NCBI GenBank assembly: GCA_040880725.1
Contig: JBBDHV010000042.1
Span: forward strand, 1-16,418
Direction: 5' to 3'
From: DATHWB01 sp040880725
GTDB lineage: Bacteria > Actinomycetota > Acidimicrobiia > Spongiisociales > ZC4RG35
Length of the DNA: 16,418 nucleotides
Shown here: one piece after another, positions 1 to 6,148 of the stretch
Layout of the letters: every line of letters begins with the position of its first letter
Position numbering within the stretch: the first letter of the stretch is position 1
Translations under genes and position numbers: made by a program
Notes under the pieces: generated by a model
The model's input: only the letters and a program-made list of their open reading frames with translations
The model's database searches: none
Told to the model about the DNA's origin: nothing

Positions 1-116
1 TCGTGTCATCCACCGTCGTCGTGGTCGTGTCATCCACCGTCGTCGTGGTCGTGTCATCCACCGTCGTCGTGGTCGTGTCGTCCACCGTCGTCGTGGTCGT
101 GTCCGCCGTCGTCGTG
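1..116. repeat. 24-bp tandem repeat encoding TTTTVDDT
   Basis: Units of 24 bp begin near the left edge (1–23 partial, 24–47, 48–71, 72–95), followed by a shortened 21-bp unit at 96–116. The first three are identical where visible. The fourth differs by a synonymous Asp codon change. The unit length is a multiple of three, so gain or loss of units keeps the frame and only changes stalk length. The array probably continues left of the window. Confidence 0.92.
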
Positions 117-805
117 GTGTCCTTCTCGCACTCGCTCACCACGAAGGACCCGCCGGCAACCTGAATTCCGAATCCGGGCGGCGACCACAGATACCAGTTG
201 TACGTCCCACTCTCCAACGCCACGGTGTGAGGGCCCGTTGCGAAATCTGTACCTGGCTCCTGTTCGTCACCGCCAACCACAGCTTTGATCGTGAGGTTGT
301 GGTTTGTCGGAACGGTGAATGTCACGTCCCGTGTTCCTGTCTCGGTATCACATGGGCCGATCTGGAAGGGATCCACTGCCACGAGGCAGAAGGTCACATG
401 CGACAGCGAGGCTGGGATCGACAGGGTCCCAGCTTGGGCGACGTTGTGGTCACCAAGAACATCGTTTCCGCCCTGCCCCTTCTTCAACACGATCCGATAG
501 ATCTCGAGTTCGAACTCAAGGTTCTCGTAATCGAACGTCGCGTCACCGGTGGTGTGATCGATCACGACCGAGGCAGTCCCGCCTTCGACGCCGGTGAACG
601 ATTCTGTCTCTTCGTTGTATCCGTACTTCACGAACAACGAAGGGGCCATTGGATCTACACCGCACTCGGCTGACGGATTGCCAGCCTGTGATGCCGCTGC
701 ATGGTCAGCGCTTGCCCTTGGCGCAAAAAGTGCAACCTGCAGCAGATACAGCAGAATCATGAGGGCGGTGGCTCCTGCCACGCGCCTCTGTACGATTGAT
801 GTCAT
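1..805 (-). CDS. Secreted Thr-rich surface protein, C-terminus cut by window edge
   Basis: The reading frame is open from an ATG at 805 down to the left edge: 268 codons with no stop, so the C-terminus is missing. Residues 1–33 form a signal peptide (basic MTSIVQRR start, long Leu-rich core, Ala-Ser-Ala before the likely cut after residue 33). A globular ectodomain of about 200 residues with a few Cys follows. The visible end is a Thr stalk built from TTTTVDDT octapeptides. The start is supported by a GGGGAGG ribosome binding site six bases upstream and by near identity of the N-terminus with the next gene (1103–2143). That paralogue ends in an LPFTG anchor, so this protein is inferred to be wall-anchored too, but the anchor is outside the window. 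I recognise no enzymatic domain. Adhesin or stalk protein is a guess. Confidence 0.85.
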   Translation of the reverse strand, partial: MTSIVQRRVAGATALMILLYLLQVALFAPRASADHAAASQAGNPSAECGVDPMAPSLFVKYGYNEETESFTGVEGGTASVVIDHTTGDATFDYENLEFELEIYRIVLKKGQGGNDVLGDHNVAQAGTLSIPASLSHVTFCLVAVDPFQIGPCDTETGTRDVTFTVPTNHNLTIKAVVGGDEQEPGTDFATGPHTVALESGTYNWYLWSPPGFGIQVAGGSFVVSECEKDTTTTADTTTTTVDDTTTTTVDDTTTTTVDDTTTTTVDDT

Positions 806-901
806 TCGATTCCTCCCCTGGCTTGTCAGCCCGCTTGTCCTTGGGGAGGGCCGGTCTCACCACTAGCTCACCACGATCCATAGGTGACCGAATTCGGATC
901 G
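806..901 (-). promoter_or_regulatory. Leader block with Shine-Dalgarno-sequestering hairpin (copy 1)
   Basis: In the transcript of the first surface-protein gene, CCTCCCC (849–843) can pair over 7 bp with GGGGAGG (818–812), which contains the ribosome binding site. The loop is 24 nt and contains a small GGCT/AGCC hairpin (831–820). The segment 844–862 is identical to 2177–2195 upstream of the paralogue. A second match around GACCGAATTC (886–895) is shared as well. The hairpin and the conservation are visible in the sequence. A role in translational control is inferred. Confidence 0.5.
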
Positions 902-1042
902 TGGGTCTTCGCCTCCCTGTGCCCTTCGACCACGCTAGGTGGTCCTCTATCACTCTGTGTAGTCGCCGCCACGCATCTTTGGCTATCTACCTGAACCCCG
1001 CCCGAAGTGACTAGATATCGGCGGCCTCGCAGACGGAGACAC

Positions 1043-1075
1043 GAGGAATGCCCGGGACGGTGCCCGGGCATCCTC
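1043..1075 (-). terminator. Hairpin terminator of the LPFTG protein gene
   Basis: A perfect 9-bp stem (1048–1056 with 1063–1071, loop of 6) is extended by four more pairs (1043–1046 with 1072–1075) across one bulged A. It begins 28 bp after the stop codon of the gene ending at 1103. There is no T-tract, as is common for hairpin terminators in GC-rich Actinobacteria. Confidence 0.7.
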
Positions 1076-1102
1076 AGCCGAGTGTAACTAGCGGCGGACG
1101 GC

Positions 1103-2143
1103 TCAGTACGTCGACCACTCTCCGAGATCACTGGCATCACGGGGGTTTTTCGGCTCCCGCACCGCGGCGAGCAGGAGTCCACCTGCGAACAGTGCGAGCA
1201 CGGCCAAGCGGACAGCGTCTCCGGACTCCGAGCCGGTGAACGGCAGGGTGTCGGCAGAGACCTCTTCCGGCGCCGTCTCGGCGCCCGTGGTGATCGTGGT
1301 TCCCAGGACTTCCGACTGGTCTTCTTGTTCCGGCAGAGAATCGAACGGAAGGGTGGTGGTCGTAGACGGCGCCGTCTGCGTCACGATCGTCGTCGGCGCC
1401 ACGTTCAACGTCGTCGTGGTCGTACCCTCAGTGGTCGTTGTCGTGCCCTCAGTCGTCGTCGTTGTCTTGTCACATTCGTCGACCGTAAACGTTCCCTTTC
1501 CCCGCTCCATGCCGCTGTCCAGCGGCGAGAACAGAATCCAGGTGTACGTTCCCGGGGCAAGATCGAGTTCGTGATCGCCCGGCTGGAACGCAGGGTCCGA
1601 GTCGGATGCGGTCACGCCAACGATCACCACTTCGGTCGTCTCCGCCACTGTGAACCTCACCGAGGTGAGGCCCTGCTCGTCACAGGCGGCGATGTCGAAG
1701 ACGGGAGTCCCATCGATGTCGTAGTCGTAGCCTTTGCACACGATCCAGTGGCTCACCGAAGGTCCCTGGTCACCGTCGTTGACAGGCGGGTAGTAGGCGA
1801 CCCCGGCATCCGGATGTTTTTCCACGGCGTTGCCATTTCCATCATCGCCGCCGTCGTCGGCGCCACCGTTGACGACGAGCACCTCCCAATGGTCGCCGAT
1901 CCAATCGTCCTGGTGAACCGCCAACTCCACCGCCTTGCCGTCATCGACCAGCGTGCCGTGTGCAGAGCTCCCCGTGTACTTGTAGCAACTGATCGCGTCG
2001 GGGTACCGCTCCATCCAATATCCGACATCATTCGGGGAATGAGTATCTGCTTGCGACGGCGAAGCGAGCAACAGTTGGAGCAAGTACAAGAGGGTCATGA
2101 GCGCGGTTGCTCCGGCCACGCGTCTCCGAACGATGGATGTCAT
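1103..2143 (-). CDS. Secreted LPxTG-anchored Thr-rich surface protein
   Basis: This is a 346-residue protein. Residues 1–32 are a signal peptide (MTSIVRRRVAGATALM start, Leu-rich core, Ser-Gln-Ala before the cut). An acidic ectodomain with several Cys follows, then a Thr-rich stalk containing TTTTTEG repeats. The end holds LPFTG at 300–304 with a hydrophobic segment at about 309–327. This is the layout of a sortase substrate. The tail after the membrane segment is 18 residues long and ends in acidic and aromatic residues (DLGEWSTY), whereas sorting tails are usually short and basic. The ATG at 2143 follows GGGGAGG by about ten bases. The gene is a tandem paralogue of the one ending at the left edge, and the N-terminal 16 residues differ at one position only. 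The ectodomain function is not recognised. Confidence 0.88.
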   Translation of the reverse strand: MTSIVRRRVAGATALMTLLYLLQLLLASPSQADTHSPNDVGYWMERYPDAISCYKYTGSSAHGTLVDDGKAVELAVHQDDWIGDHWEVLVVNGGADDGGDDGNGNAVEKHPDAGVAYYPPVNDGDQGPSVSHWIVCKGYDYDIDGTPVFDIAACDEQGLTSVRFTVAETTEVVIVGVTASDSDPAFQPGDHELDLAPGTYTWILFSPLDSGMERGKGTFTVDECDKTTTTTEGTTTTTEGTTTTTLNVAPTTIVTQTAPSTTTTLPFDSLPEQEDQSEVLGTTITTGAETAPEEVSADTLPFTGSESGDAVRLAVLALFAGGLLLAAVREPKNPRDASDLGEWSTY

Positions 2144-2240
2144 TTGGGTTGTCCTCCCCGTCGTAGGCCGGTGTGTGGGAGGGCCGGTCTCACCATTCGC
2201 TCGCCCCGATCCCCTAGTGACCGAATTCCGAATCGAGGGT
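2144..2240 (-). promoter_or_regulatory. Leader block with Shine-Dalgarno-sequestering hairpin (copy 2)
   Basis: GGAGGG..CCTCCC complementarity is conserved here: 2182–2177 can pair with 2158–2153 over 6 bp, covering the GGAGG that serves the ATG at 2143. The loop (18 nt) differs completely from copy 1, while the stem and the 19 bp at 2177–2195 are kept. Further upstream, a block around GACCGAATTC (2219–2228) matches copy 1 and may hold the promoter. A TTGACC at 2243–2238 lies a plausible distance upstream of this block. Confidence 0.5.
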
Positions 2241-2479
2241 CAACACATCTCTGTGCTCTGCGATCACGCACACCGTGTCAGTTTTCTAAATTGCCAGAGC
2301 AGGGAGGGCGGCGCTTTCGCGGCACTCTCGCCTGTCGGGCACGCGGACTGTTATCCACTACCGACTCGCCCTAAACATCTCTCGAGCCGGGTTGGCCACC
2401 AACGCAACAGATGTTCGGCCGCTCGCCACAGCCTCGCAATGGGTCGGCGGGCCCATCAGGACCCGATACCACGGGTGTC
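2144..2479. other. Intergenic region between clpX and the LPFTG gene
   Basis: These 336 bp contain no convincing gene. The part next to 2143 is the leader of the LPFTG gene. The part next to 2480 follows the clpX stop and has only a weak 5-bp hairpin (ACCCG/CGGGT near 2461–2476), so no clear clpX terminator is seen. The middle holds the only AT-rich patch, near 2281–2292, which may include promoter elements. None matches a consensus well enough to call. Confidence 0.6.
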
Positions 2480-3745
2480 TCAGGCGGAACGTTCCTGGGG
2501 TTCGTCCTCGACCGGCCGTGGGACGAGAGTCGGGTTGATCCGGGACATGACGACGTCGTCGTCGACGACGACCCGGGTGACGTCGTCCTGGGACGGGACG
2601 TCGAACATGGTGTTCAACAGGACCTCTTCGAGGATCGCCCGCAGACCACGGGCGCCGGTCCCCCGCTTGATGGCGGAATCGGCGATGGCATCGAGCGCGG
2701 AGTCGGTGAAGACCAACTCCACTCCGTCCATCTCGAGCATCCTCGTGTACTGACGGGTGAGCGCATTCCGCGGTTCGGTGAGAATCGCCTTCAACGCATC
2801 ACGATCGAGATCTTCCACCGTGGTGAGGACGGGAAGTCGGCCGATGAACTCGGGGATCAGGCCGAATTTCATGAGATCCTCGGGCATCACCTGGGCGAGG
2901 AGTTCGGACGATCCGGTTTCCCGACGCGAGCGGACATCGGCGCCGAAACCCACCTGCTTGGCCCCGACGCGCTGGCCGATGATGTCCTCCATCCCGGCAA
3001 AGGCCCCTCCGCAGATGAACAGCACGTTGGATGTGTCGATCTGAATGAACTCCTGGTGGGGATGTTTGCGCCCACCCTGGGGAGGGACGGAGGCGACGGT
3101 CCCTTCCAGAATCTTCAAGAGTGCCTGCTGGACGCCTTCCCCGCTGACATCACGGGTGATAGACGGGTTCTCCGCCTTGCGGGCGACCTTGTCGATCTCG
3201 TCGATGTACACGATGCCCTGCTCGGCGCGCTTGACGTCGTAGTCGGCCGCCTGGATCAGCTTGAGCAGGATGTTCTCGACGTCTTCGCCGACATACCCGG
3301 CCTCGGTGAGCGCCGTGGCATCCGCGATCGCAAACGGAACGTTGAGCTGCCGGGCGAGCGTCTGAGCCAGCAGCGTCTTGCCCGAGCCCGTGGGACCGAG
3401 CATGAGGATGTTCGACTTCTGGAGGTCGACGTCGTCAGCCCGGAGATCGTTGGAACGAACTCGCTTGTAGTGGTTGTAGACCGCGACGGCCAAGGACTTC
3501 TTGGCGTGTTCCTGTCCGACGACGTAGGCATCGAGATACTCGCGGATCTCCATCGGCTTGGGCAGTTCCGCGAACGAGACCTCCTCGGTGCCCGAAAGCT
3601 CCTCTTCGATGATCTCGTTGCAGAGGTCGATGCACTCGTCGCAGATGTAGACGCCGGGGCCGGCGATGAGCTTCTTGACCTGCCGTTGGGACTTGCCGCA
3701 GAAACTGCACTTCAGCAGGTCGCCGCCCTCGGTGAACTTCGCCAT
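2480..3745 (-). CDS. clpX: ATP-dependent Clp protease ATP-binding subunit ClpX
   Basis: ClpX is a hexameric AAA+ unfoldase that feeds substrates to ClpP in the cytoplasm. The protein is 421 residues, the normal length. The N-terminal zinc-binding domain has Cys13, Cys16, Cys35 and Cys38. Walker A is GPTGSGKT at 117–124, the pore loop GYVGE is at 150–154, and Walker B with IDEID is at about 181–185. An RKH loop, a VGF tripeptide matching the IGF loop that docks on ClpP, and the GRLP motif near the sensor region follow. The ATG at 3745 has a GGAGG six bases upstream that overlaps the clpP stop, and the intergenic gap is 10 bp. It is therefore the last gene of tig–clpP–clpX. Nothing is missing. 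Confidence 0.98.
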   Translation of the reverse strand: MAKFTEGGDLLKCSFCGKSQRQVKKLIAGPGVYICDECIDLCNEIIEEELSGTEEVSFAELPKPMEIREYLDAYVVGQEHAKKSLAVAVYNHYKRVRSNDLRADDVDLQKSNILMLGPTGSGKTLLAQTLARQLNVPFAIADATALTEAGYVGEDVENILLKLIQAADYDVKRAEQGIVYIDEIDKVARKAENPSITRDVSGEGVQQALLKILEGTVASVPPQGGRKHPHQEFIQIDTSNVLFICGGAFAGMEDIIGQRVGAKQVGFGADVRSRRETGSSELLAQVMPEDLMKFGLIPEFIGRLPVLTTVEDLDRDALKAILTEPRNALTRQYTRMLEMDGVELVFTDSALDAIADSAIKRGTGARGLRAILEEVLLNTMFDVPSQDDVTRVVVDDDVVMSRINPTLVPRPVEDEPQERSA

Positions 3746-3755
3746 GGAGATCCTC

Positions 3756-4382
3756 CTACGAAGACGAGGCTACCGCTTCGAGTTCCCGGCGCGTGAGTAC
3801 TTCATCGACGATCCCGTACTCCTTCGCCTGCTGGGCCATCATCCAATAGTCACGCTCGGTGTCGATGACGACCTTGTCGTAATCCTGGCCCGAGTGGTCG
3901 GCGAGGATCTGATTGAGCTGCTCACGCATCTGCACGATCAGGCGTGCCTGGATCTCGATGTCGCTTGCCTGCCCCTGCGCGCCGCCATGGGGCTGGTGAA
4001 GCATGACCCGGGCGTGTGGAAGGGCGAAACGCTTGCCGGGAGCGCCGCCCGCGAGGATGACCGCGGCCGCCGAAGCTGCCATACCCATGCAGACCGTGTT
4101 CACGTCGGGCTTGATGTATTGCATCGTGTCGTAGATGGCGAAGAGCGACGTGATCGAACCGCCGGGAGAGTTGATGTAGAGGAAGATGTCCTTGTCGGGG
4201 TCCTCGGACTCGAGGTGGAGCATCTGGGCCATGATCAGGTTGGCGACGGTGTCGTCGATGGGTGTGCCCAGGAAGATGATGCGGTCCTTGAGCAGCCGGC
4301 TGTAGATGTCATAGGTCCGCTCGCCACGGCTGGTGGACTCGGTGACGTAGGGGACGGGGACGTAGCCCTCGGCGCTCATCAT
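3756..4382 (-). CDS. clpP: ATP-dependent Clp protease proteolytic subunit, ClpP2-like
   Basis: This is a serine peptidase of family S14, the proteolytic chamber partner of ClpX. The protein has 208 residues. The triad is Ser104 (in GMAASAAA), His129 (in MLHQP) and Asp178 (in DTERD). The spacings of 25 and 49 residues equal those of E. coli ClpP. The GMAASAAAVILAGG stretch and the FAIYDTMQY segment resemble the ClpP2 branch of Actinobacteria. The start overlaps the tig stop as ATGA. There are two adjacent ATG codons (4382 and 4379), and either could be used after the AGGAGG that lies within the tig 3' end. Actinobacteria often carry a clpP1–clpP2 pair here, but only one gene is present. Confidence 0.97.
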   Translation of the reverse strand: MMSAEGYVPVPYVTESTSRGERTYDIYSRLLKDRIIFLGTPIDDTVANLIMAQMLHLESEDPDKDIFLYINSPGGSITSLFAIYDTMQYIKPDVNTVCMGMAASAAAVILAGGAPGKRFALPHARVMLHQPHGGAQGQASDIEIQARLIVQMREQLNQILADHSGQDYDKVVIDTERDYWMMAQQAKEYGIVDEVLTRRELEAVASSS

Positions 4383-5848
4383 TCCTCCTCGGTCGACGCC
4401 TCAGCGCCGAACGTGTCTGTCGTATCGGTCAGGATCTCGCCCTCGACGACCTCGCCCTCGACGACATCTCCAGCGACCAATTCGCCTTCGACCACCTCGC
4501 CCTGGACCGGCTGCGGCTCGGGAACGGCGACGGTGAGATCCACCTCGTTCCCGTCCTCATCGACGGGTCGGGCACCGGCGAGAATTCTCTCCAGTGCCTT
4601 GTTGCGGAGGATATCACTGGTGATCGAGTTCTCTTCGGGGCTGCCACGGAGCGCCTCCCGGAACGTCGCGGCGTCCAACGTCGTCTCGGACTCCTGGGCG
4701 AGGGCGGCGTGCACCACACCCATGATCTCGTCCTCAGTGACCTCGAGGCCTTCCTGGTCGGCAACAGCGTCGAGCAGCAACCGGGTCCGCACCCCACGTT
4801 CGGCCTGGGCCGTGACATCGGCCGCGAAGTCCTCCTGGGACTGGCCGGTCACCTGCAGGTAGTCGGCGAAGGCCACTCCCTGCTCTTCCATGCGATGACT
4901 GAATCGGTGGAGCAGGTCGTCCATCTCCGAGCGGACGATCGCTTCGGGAATGTGCAGATCGACGGCATCGACCAACTGGCCGACGGCGAGTTCGCGGAAC
5001 CGGTTGGCCAAACTCTGGGCCTTCATCTGGGCGAGCTGCTCACGTAGCTCGCGCCGCATCTCCTCGACGTTCTCGAACTCCGTGACCTCGTCGACCCACT
5101 CGTCGGTGAGCTCGGGTCGGACCCGCACACGGACGTTGGTCACGGTGATCGAGAACGTCACGTCCCGGCCCGCCTCGTCACCGAATCCGGCGGGGAGCGG
5201 CGCCTCGAACTCGAAGGTGGTGCCTTTGGTGACTCCGATCAGCACCTCGTCGACTCCGTCGAGGAAGAGACCCGATCCGACCTCGTACACGAGATCGGAG
5301 GCGCTGGCTTCTGCGACGGGTTCGCCGTCGACGGAGGCGGCGATGTCGAGGGTGGCGAAGTCCCCCTCCTCCAGGGGGCGGTCGACGTCGTCGAGACTGC
5401 CGAACTGGTCGCGGAGACGACCGATCTGGTCTTCGAGTTCGCTGTCGGTGACTTCGGGCGATCCGACTTCGACGGCGCGATCGTGAATCTCCGGGGCCTC
5501 GCCGAGAGTGGGCCAAATGGTCACCTTCACCTCGACCTTCACTCCTTCGGGAATGTCGATGAGGCTTTCGAGGCGCGGCGCGACCGCAAGCTCGAGATTC
5601 ATCTCGGCGAGGATCTCGGACACCTTCTGGGGGAGGAGATCGTCGATCGCCTCGGACCGCACCCGCTCTTTGCCGACGGTCGACTCGACGATCGGCCTCG
5701 GTGCCTTGCCGGGCCGGAAGCCGGGGATCCGGACCTCCTGTGCCAGGCGACGGGCGGCTTTGGTCTTGGCGGCCTCGAGTTCCCCCTCCGCAACGACGAA
5801 AGAGACGAACTTCTCGAAAGGACCGGCATCGGTCACGGTGACGGACAC
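4379..5848 (-). CDS. tig: Trigger factor, ribosome-associated chaperone
   Basis: Trigger factor binds the ribosome exit tunnel and holds nascent chains. From the chosen start the protein has 489 residues. The ribosome-binding signature GFRPGKAP is at 43–50. An FKBP-type PPIase domain follows at about 155–245, then the C-terminal chaperone domain. The tail is unusually acidic and repetitive, with several VVEGE-like units before the end (STEEE). I chose GTG at 5848 because AGGAG lies five bases upstream. A GTG at 5854 is possible. The frame stays open upstream to 5959, but that part lies in the hairpin and tRNA-His and is not coding. It is the first gene of tig–clpP–clpX, overlapping clpP by 4 bp. 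No room for a separate promoter is seen between it and tRNA-His. Confidence 0.96.
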   Translation of the reverse strand: MSVTVTDAGPFEKFVSFVVAEGELEAAKTKAARRLAQEVRIPGFRPGKAPRPIVESTVGKERVRSEAIDDLLPQKVSEILAEMNLELAVAPRLESLIDIPEGVKVEVKVTIWPTLGEAPEIHDRAVEVGSPEVTDSELEDQIGRLRDQFGSLDDVDRPLEEGDFATLDIAASVDGEPVAEASASDLVYEVGSGLFLDGVDEVLIGVTKGTTFEFEAPLPAGFGDEAGRDVTFSITVTNVRVRVRPELTDEWVDEVTEFENVEEMRRELREQLAQMKAQSLANRFRELAVGQLVDAVDLHIPEAIVRSEMDDLLHRFSHRMEEQGVAFADYLQVTGQSQEDFAADVTAQAERGVRTRLLLDAVADQEGLEVTEDEIMGVVHAALAQESETTLDAATFREALRGSPEENSITSDILRNKALERILAGARPVDEDGNEVDLTVAVPEPQPVQGEVVEGELVAGDVVEGEVVEGEILTDTTDTFGAEASTEEE

Positions 5849-5882
5849 GTGCACTCCTGTGCTGGACGACTGCGTGCTGCAA

Positions 5883-5908
5883 GAAGCCGGGAGGGGTCTC
5901 CCGGCTTC
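5883..5908 (-). terminator. Perfect hairpin between tRNA-His and tig
   Basis: An 11-bp perfect stem (5883–5893 with 5898–5908) with a 4-nt loop lies just after the tRNA-His 3' end and about 35 nt before the tig start. It ends with TTGC, not a T-tract, on the transcribed strand. It could terminate most tRNA transcripts, attenuate tig expression, or act as a processing signal. Confidence 0.7.
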
Positions 5909-5914
5909 GAGTGT

Positions 5915-5993
5915 TGGGGTGACCGAGGGGATTTGAACCCCCGACATCCAGGACCACAACCTGGCGCTCTAACCAACCTGAGCTACGGCCACC
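5915..5993 (-). tRNA. tRNA-His (GTG)
   Basis: A full cloverleaf is present: acceptor GTGGCCG/CGGTCAC, D-arm GCTC..GAGC, anticodon stem CCAGG/CCTGG with loop TTGTGGT (anticodon GTG), and T-arm with TTCAAAT. The extra G at position –1 (5993) faces C73 (5918), the identity mark of histidine tRNAs. The 3' CCA is encoded (5917–5915). Confidence 0.97.
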
Positions 5994-6021
5994 ATGGTCG
6001 GCGGATGCCGACGAGGCGAGC

Positions 6022-6050
6022 AGTCTATCCGCCGCAGACTCCGAGGTCAC
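6022..6050 (-). promoter_or_regulatory. Promoter of tRNA-His (and probably tig operon)
   Basis: On the minus strand GTGACC (6050–6045) and TAGACT (6027–6022) are separated by 17 bp, a fair match to TTGACA/TANNNT. Transcription would start about 20 nt before the tRNA, with a small TCGGC/GCCGA hairpin in the leader. The promoter is called from sequence match only. Confidence 0.5.
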
Positions 6051-6058
6051 ACCGGCAA

Positions 6059-6064
6059 TACAAT
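6059..6064 (+). promoter_or_regulatory. -10 element of tRNA-Arg
   Basis: TACAAT lies 7 nt before the mature tRNA-Arg 5' end, a good distance for transcription starting at or next to the tRNA. No convincing -35 is seen at 17–18 bp upstream. The same transcript probably continues into the nuclease gene at 6149. Confidence 0.5.
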
Positions 6065-6071
6065 TGACCAT

Positions 6072-6144
6072 GCCCTCGTAGCTCAGTGGATAGAGCAAGT
6101 CACTTCTAATGACTAGGTCACAGGTTCGAATCCTGTCGAGGGCG
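6072..6144 (+). tRNA. tRNA-Arg (TCT)
   Basis: A full cloverleaf is present: acceptor GCCCTCG/CGAGGGC, D-arm GCTC..GAGC, anticodon stem AGTCA/TGACT with loop CTTCTAA (anticodon TCT, reading AGA/AGG), T-arm ACAGG/CCTGT with TTCGAAT, and G73. CCA is not encoded. The next gene starts 4 nt after the 3' end. Confidence 0.97.
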
Positions 6145-6148
6145 CACC

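Noticed and set aside
1..116. CRISPR-like array
   Set aside because: The repeats are directly adjacent with no spacers and are in frame within a Thr-rich coding sequence.
1325..2374. Long plus-strand open frame across the LPFTG gene
   Set aside because: It is Arg-rich with no recognisable domains, and lies opposite a gene with signal peptide, stalk and LPFTG anchor.
2411..3796. Long plus-strand open frame opposite clpX
   Set aside because: It is the antisense shadow of an unmistakable ClpX with all its motifs.
5849..5959. Upstream extension of the tig frame starting at an ATG in tRNA-His
   Set aside because: The added 37 codons are the translated tRNA and hairpin. The GTG at 5848 has a proper ribosome binding site and family-like N-terminus.
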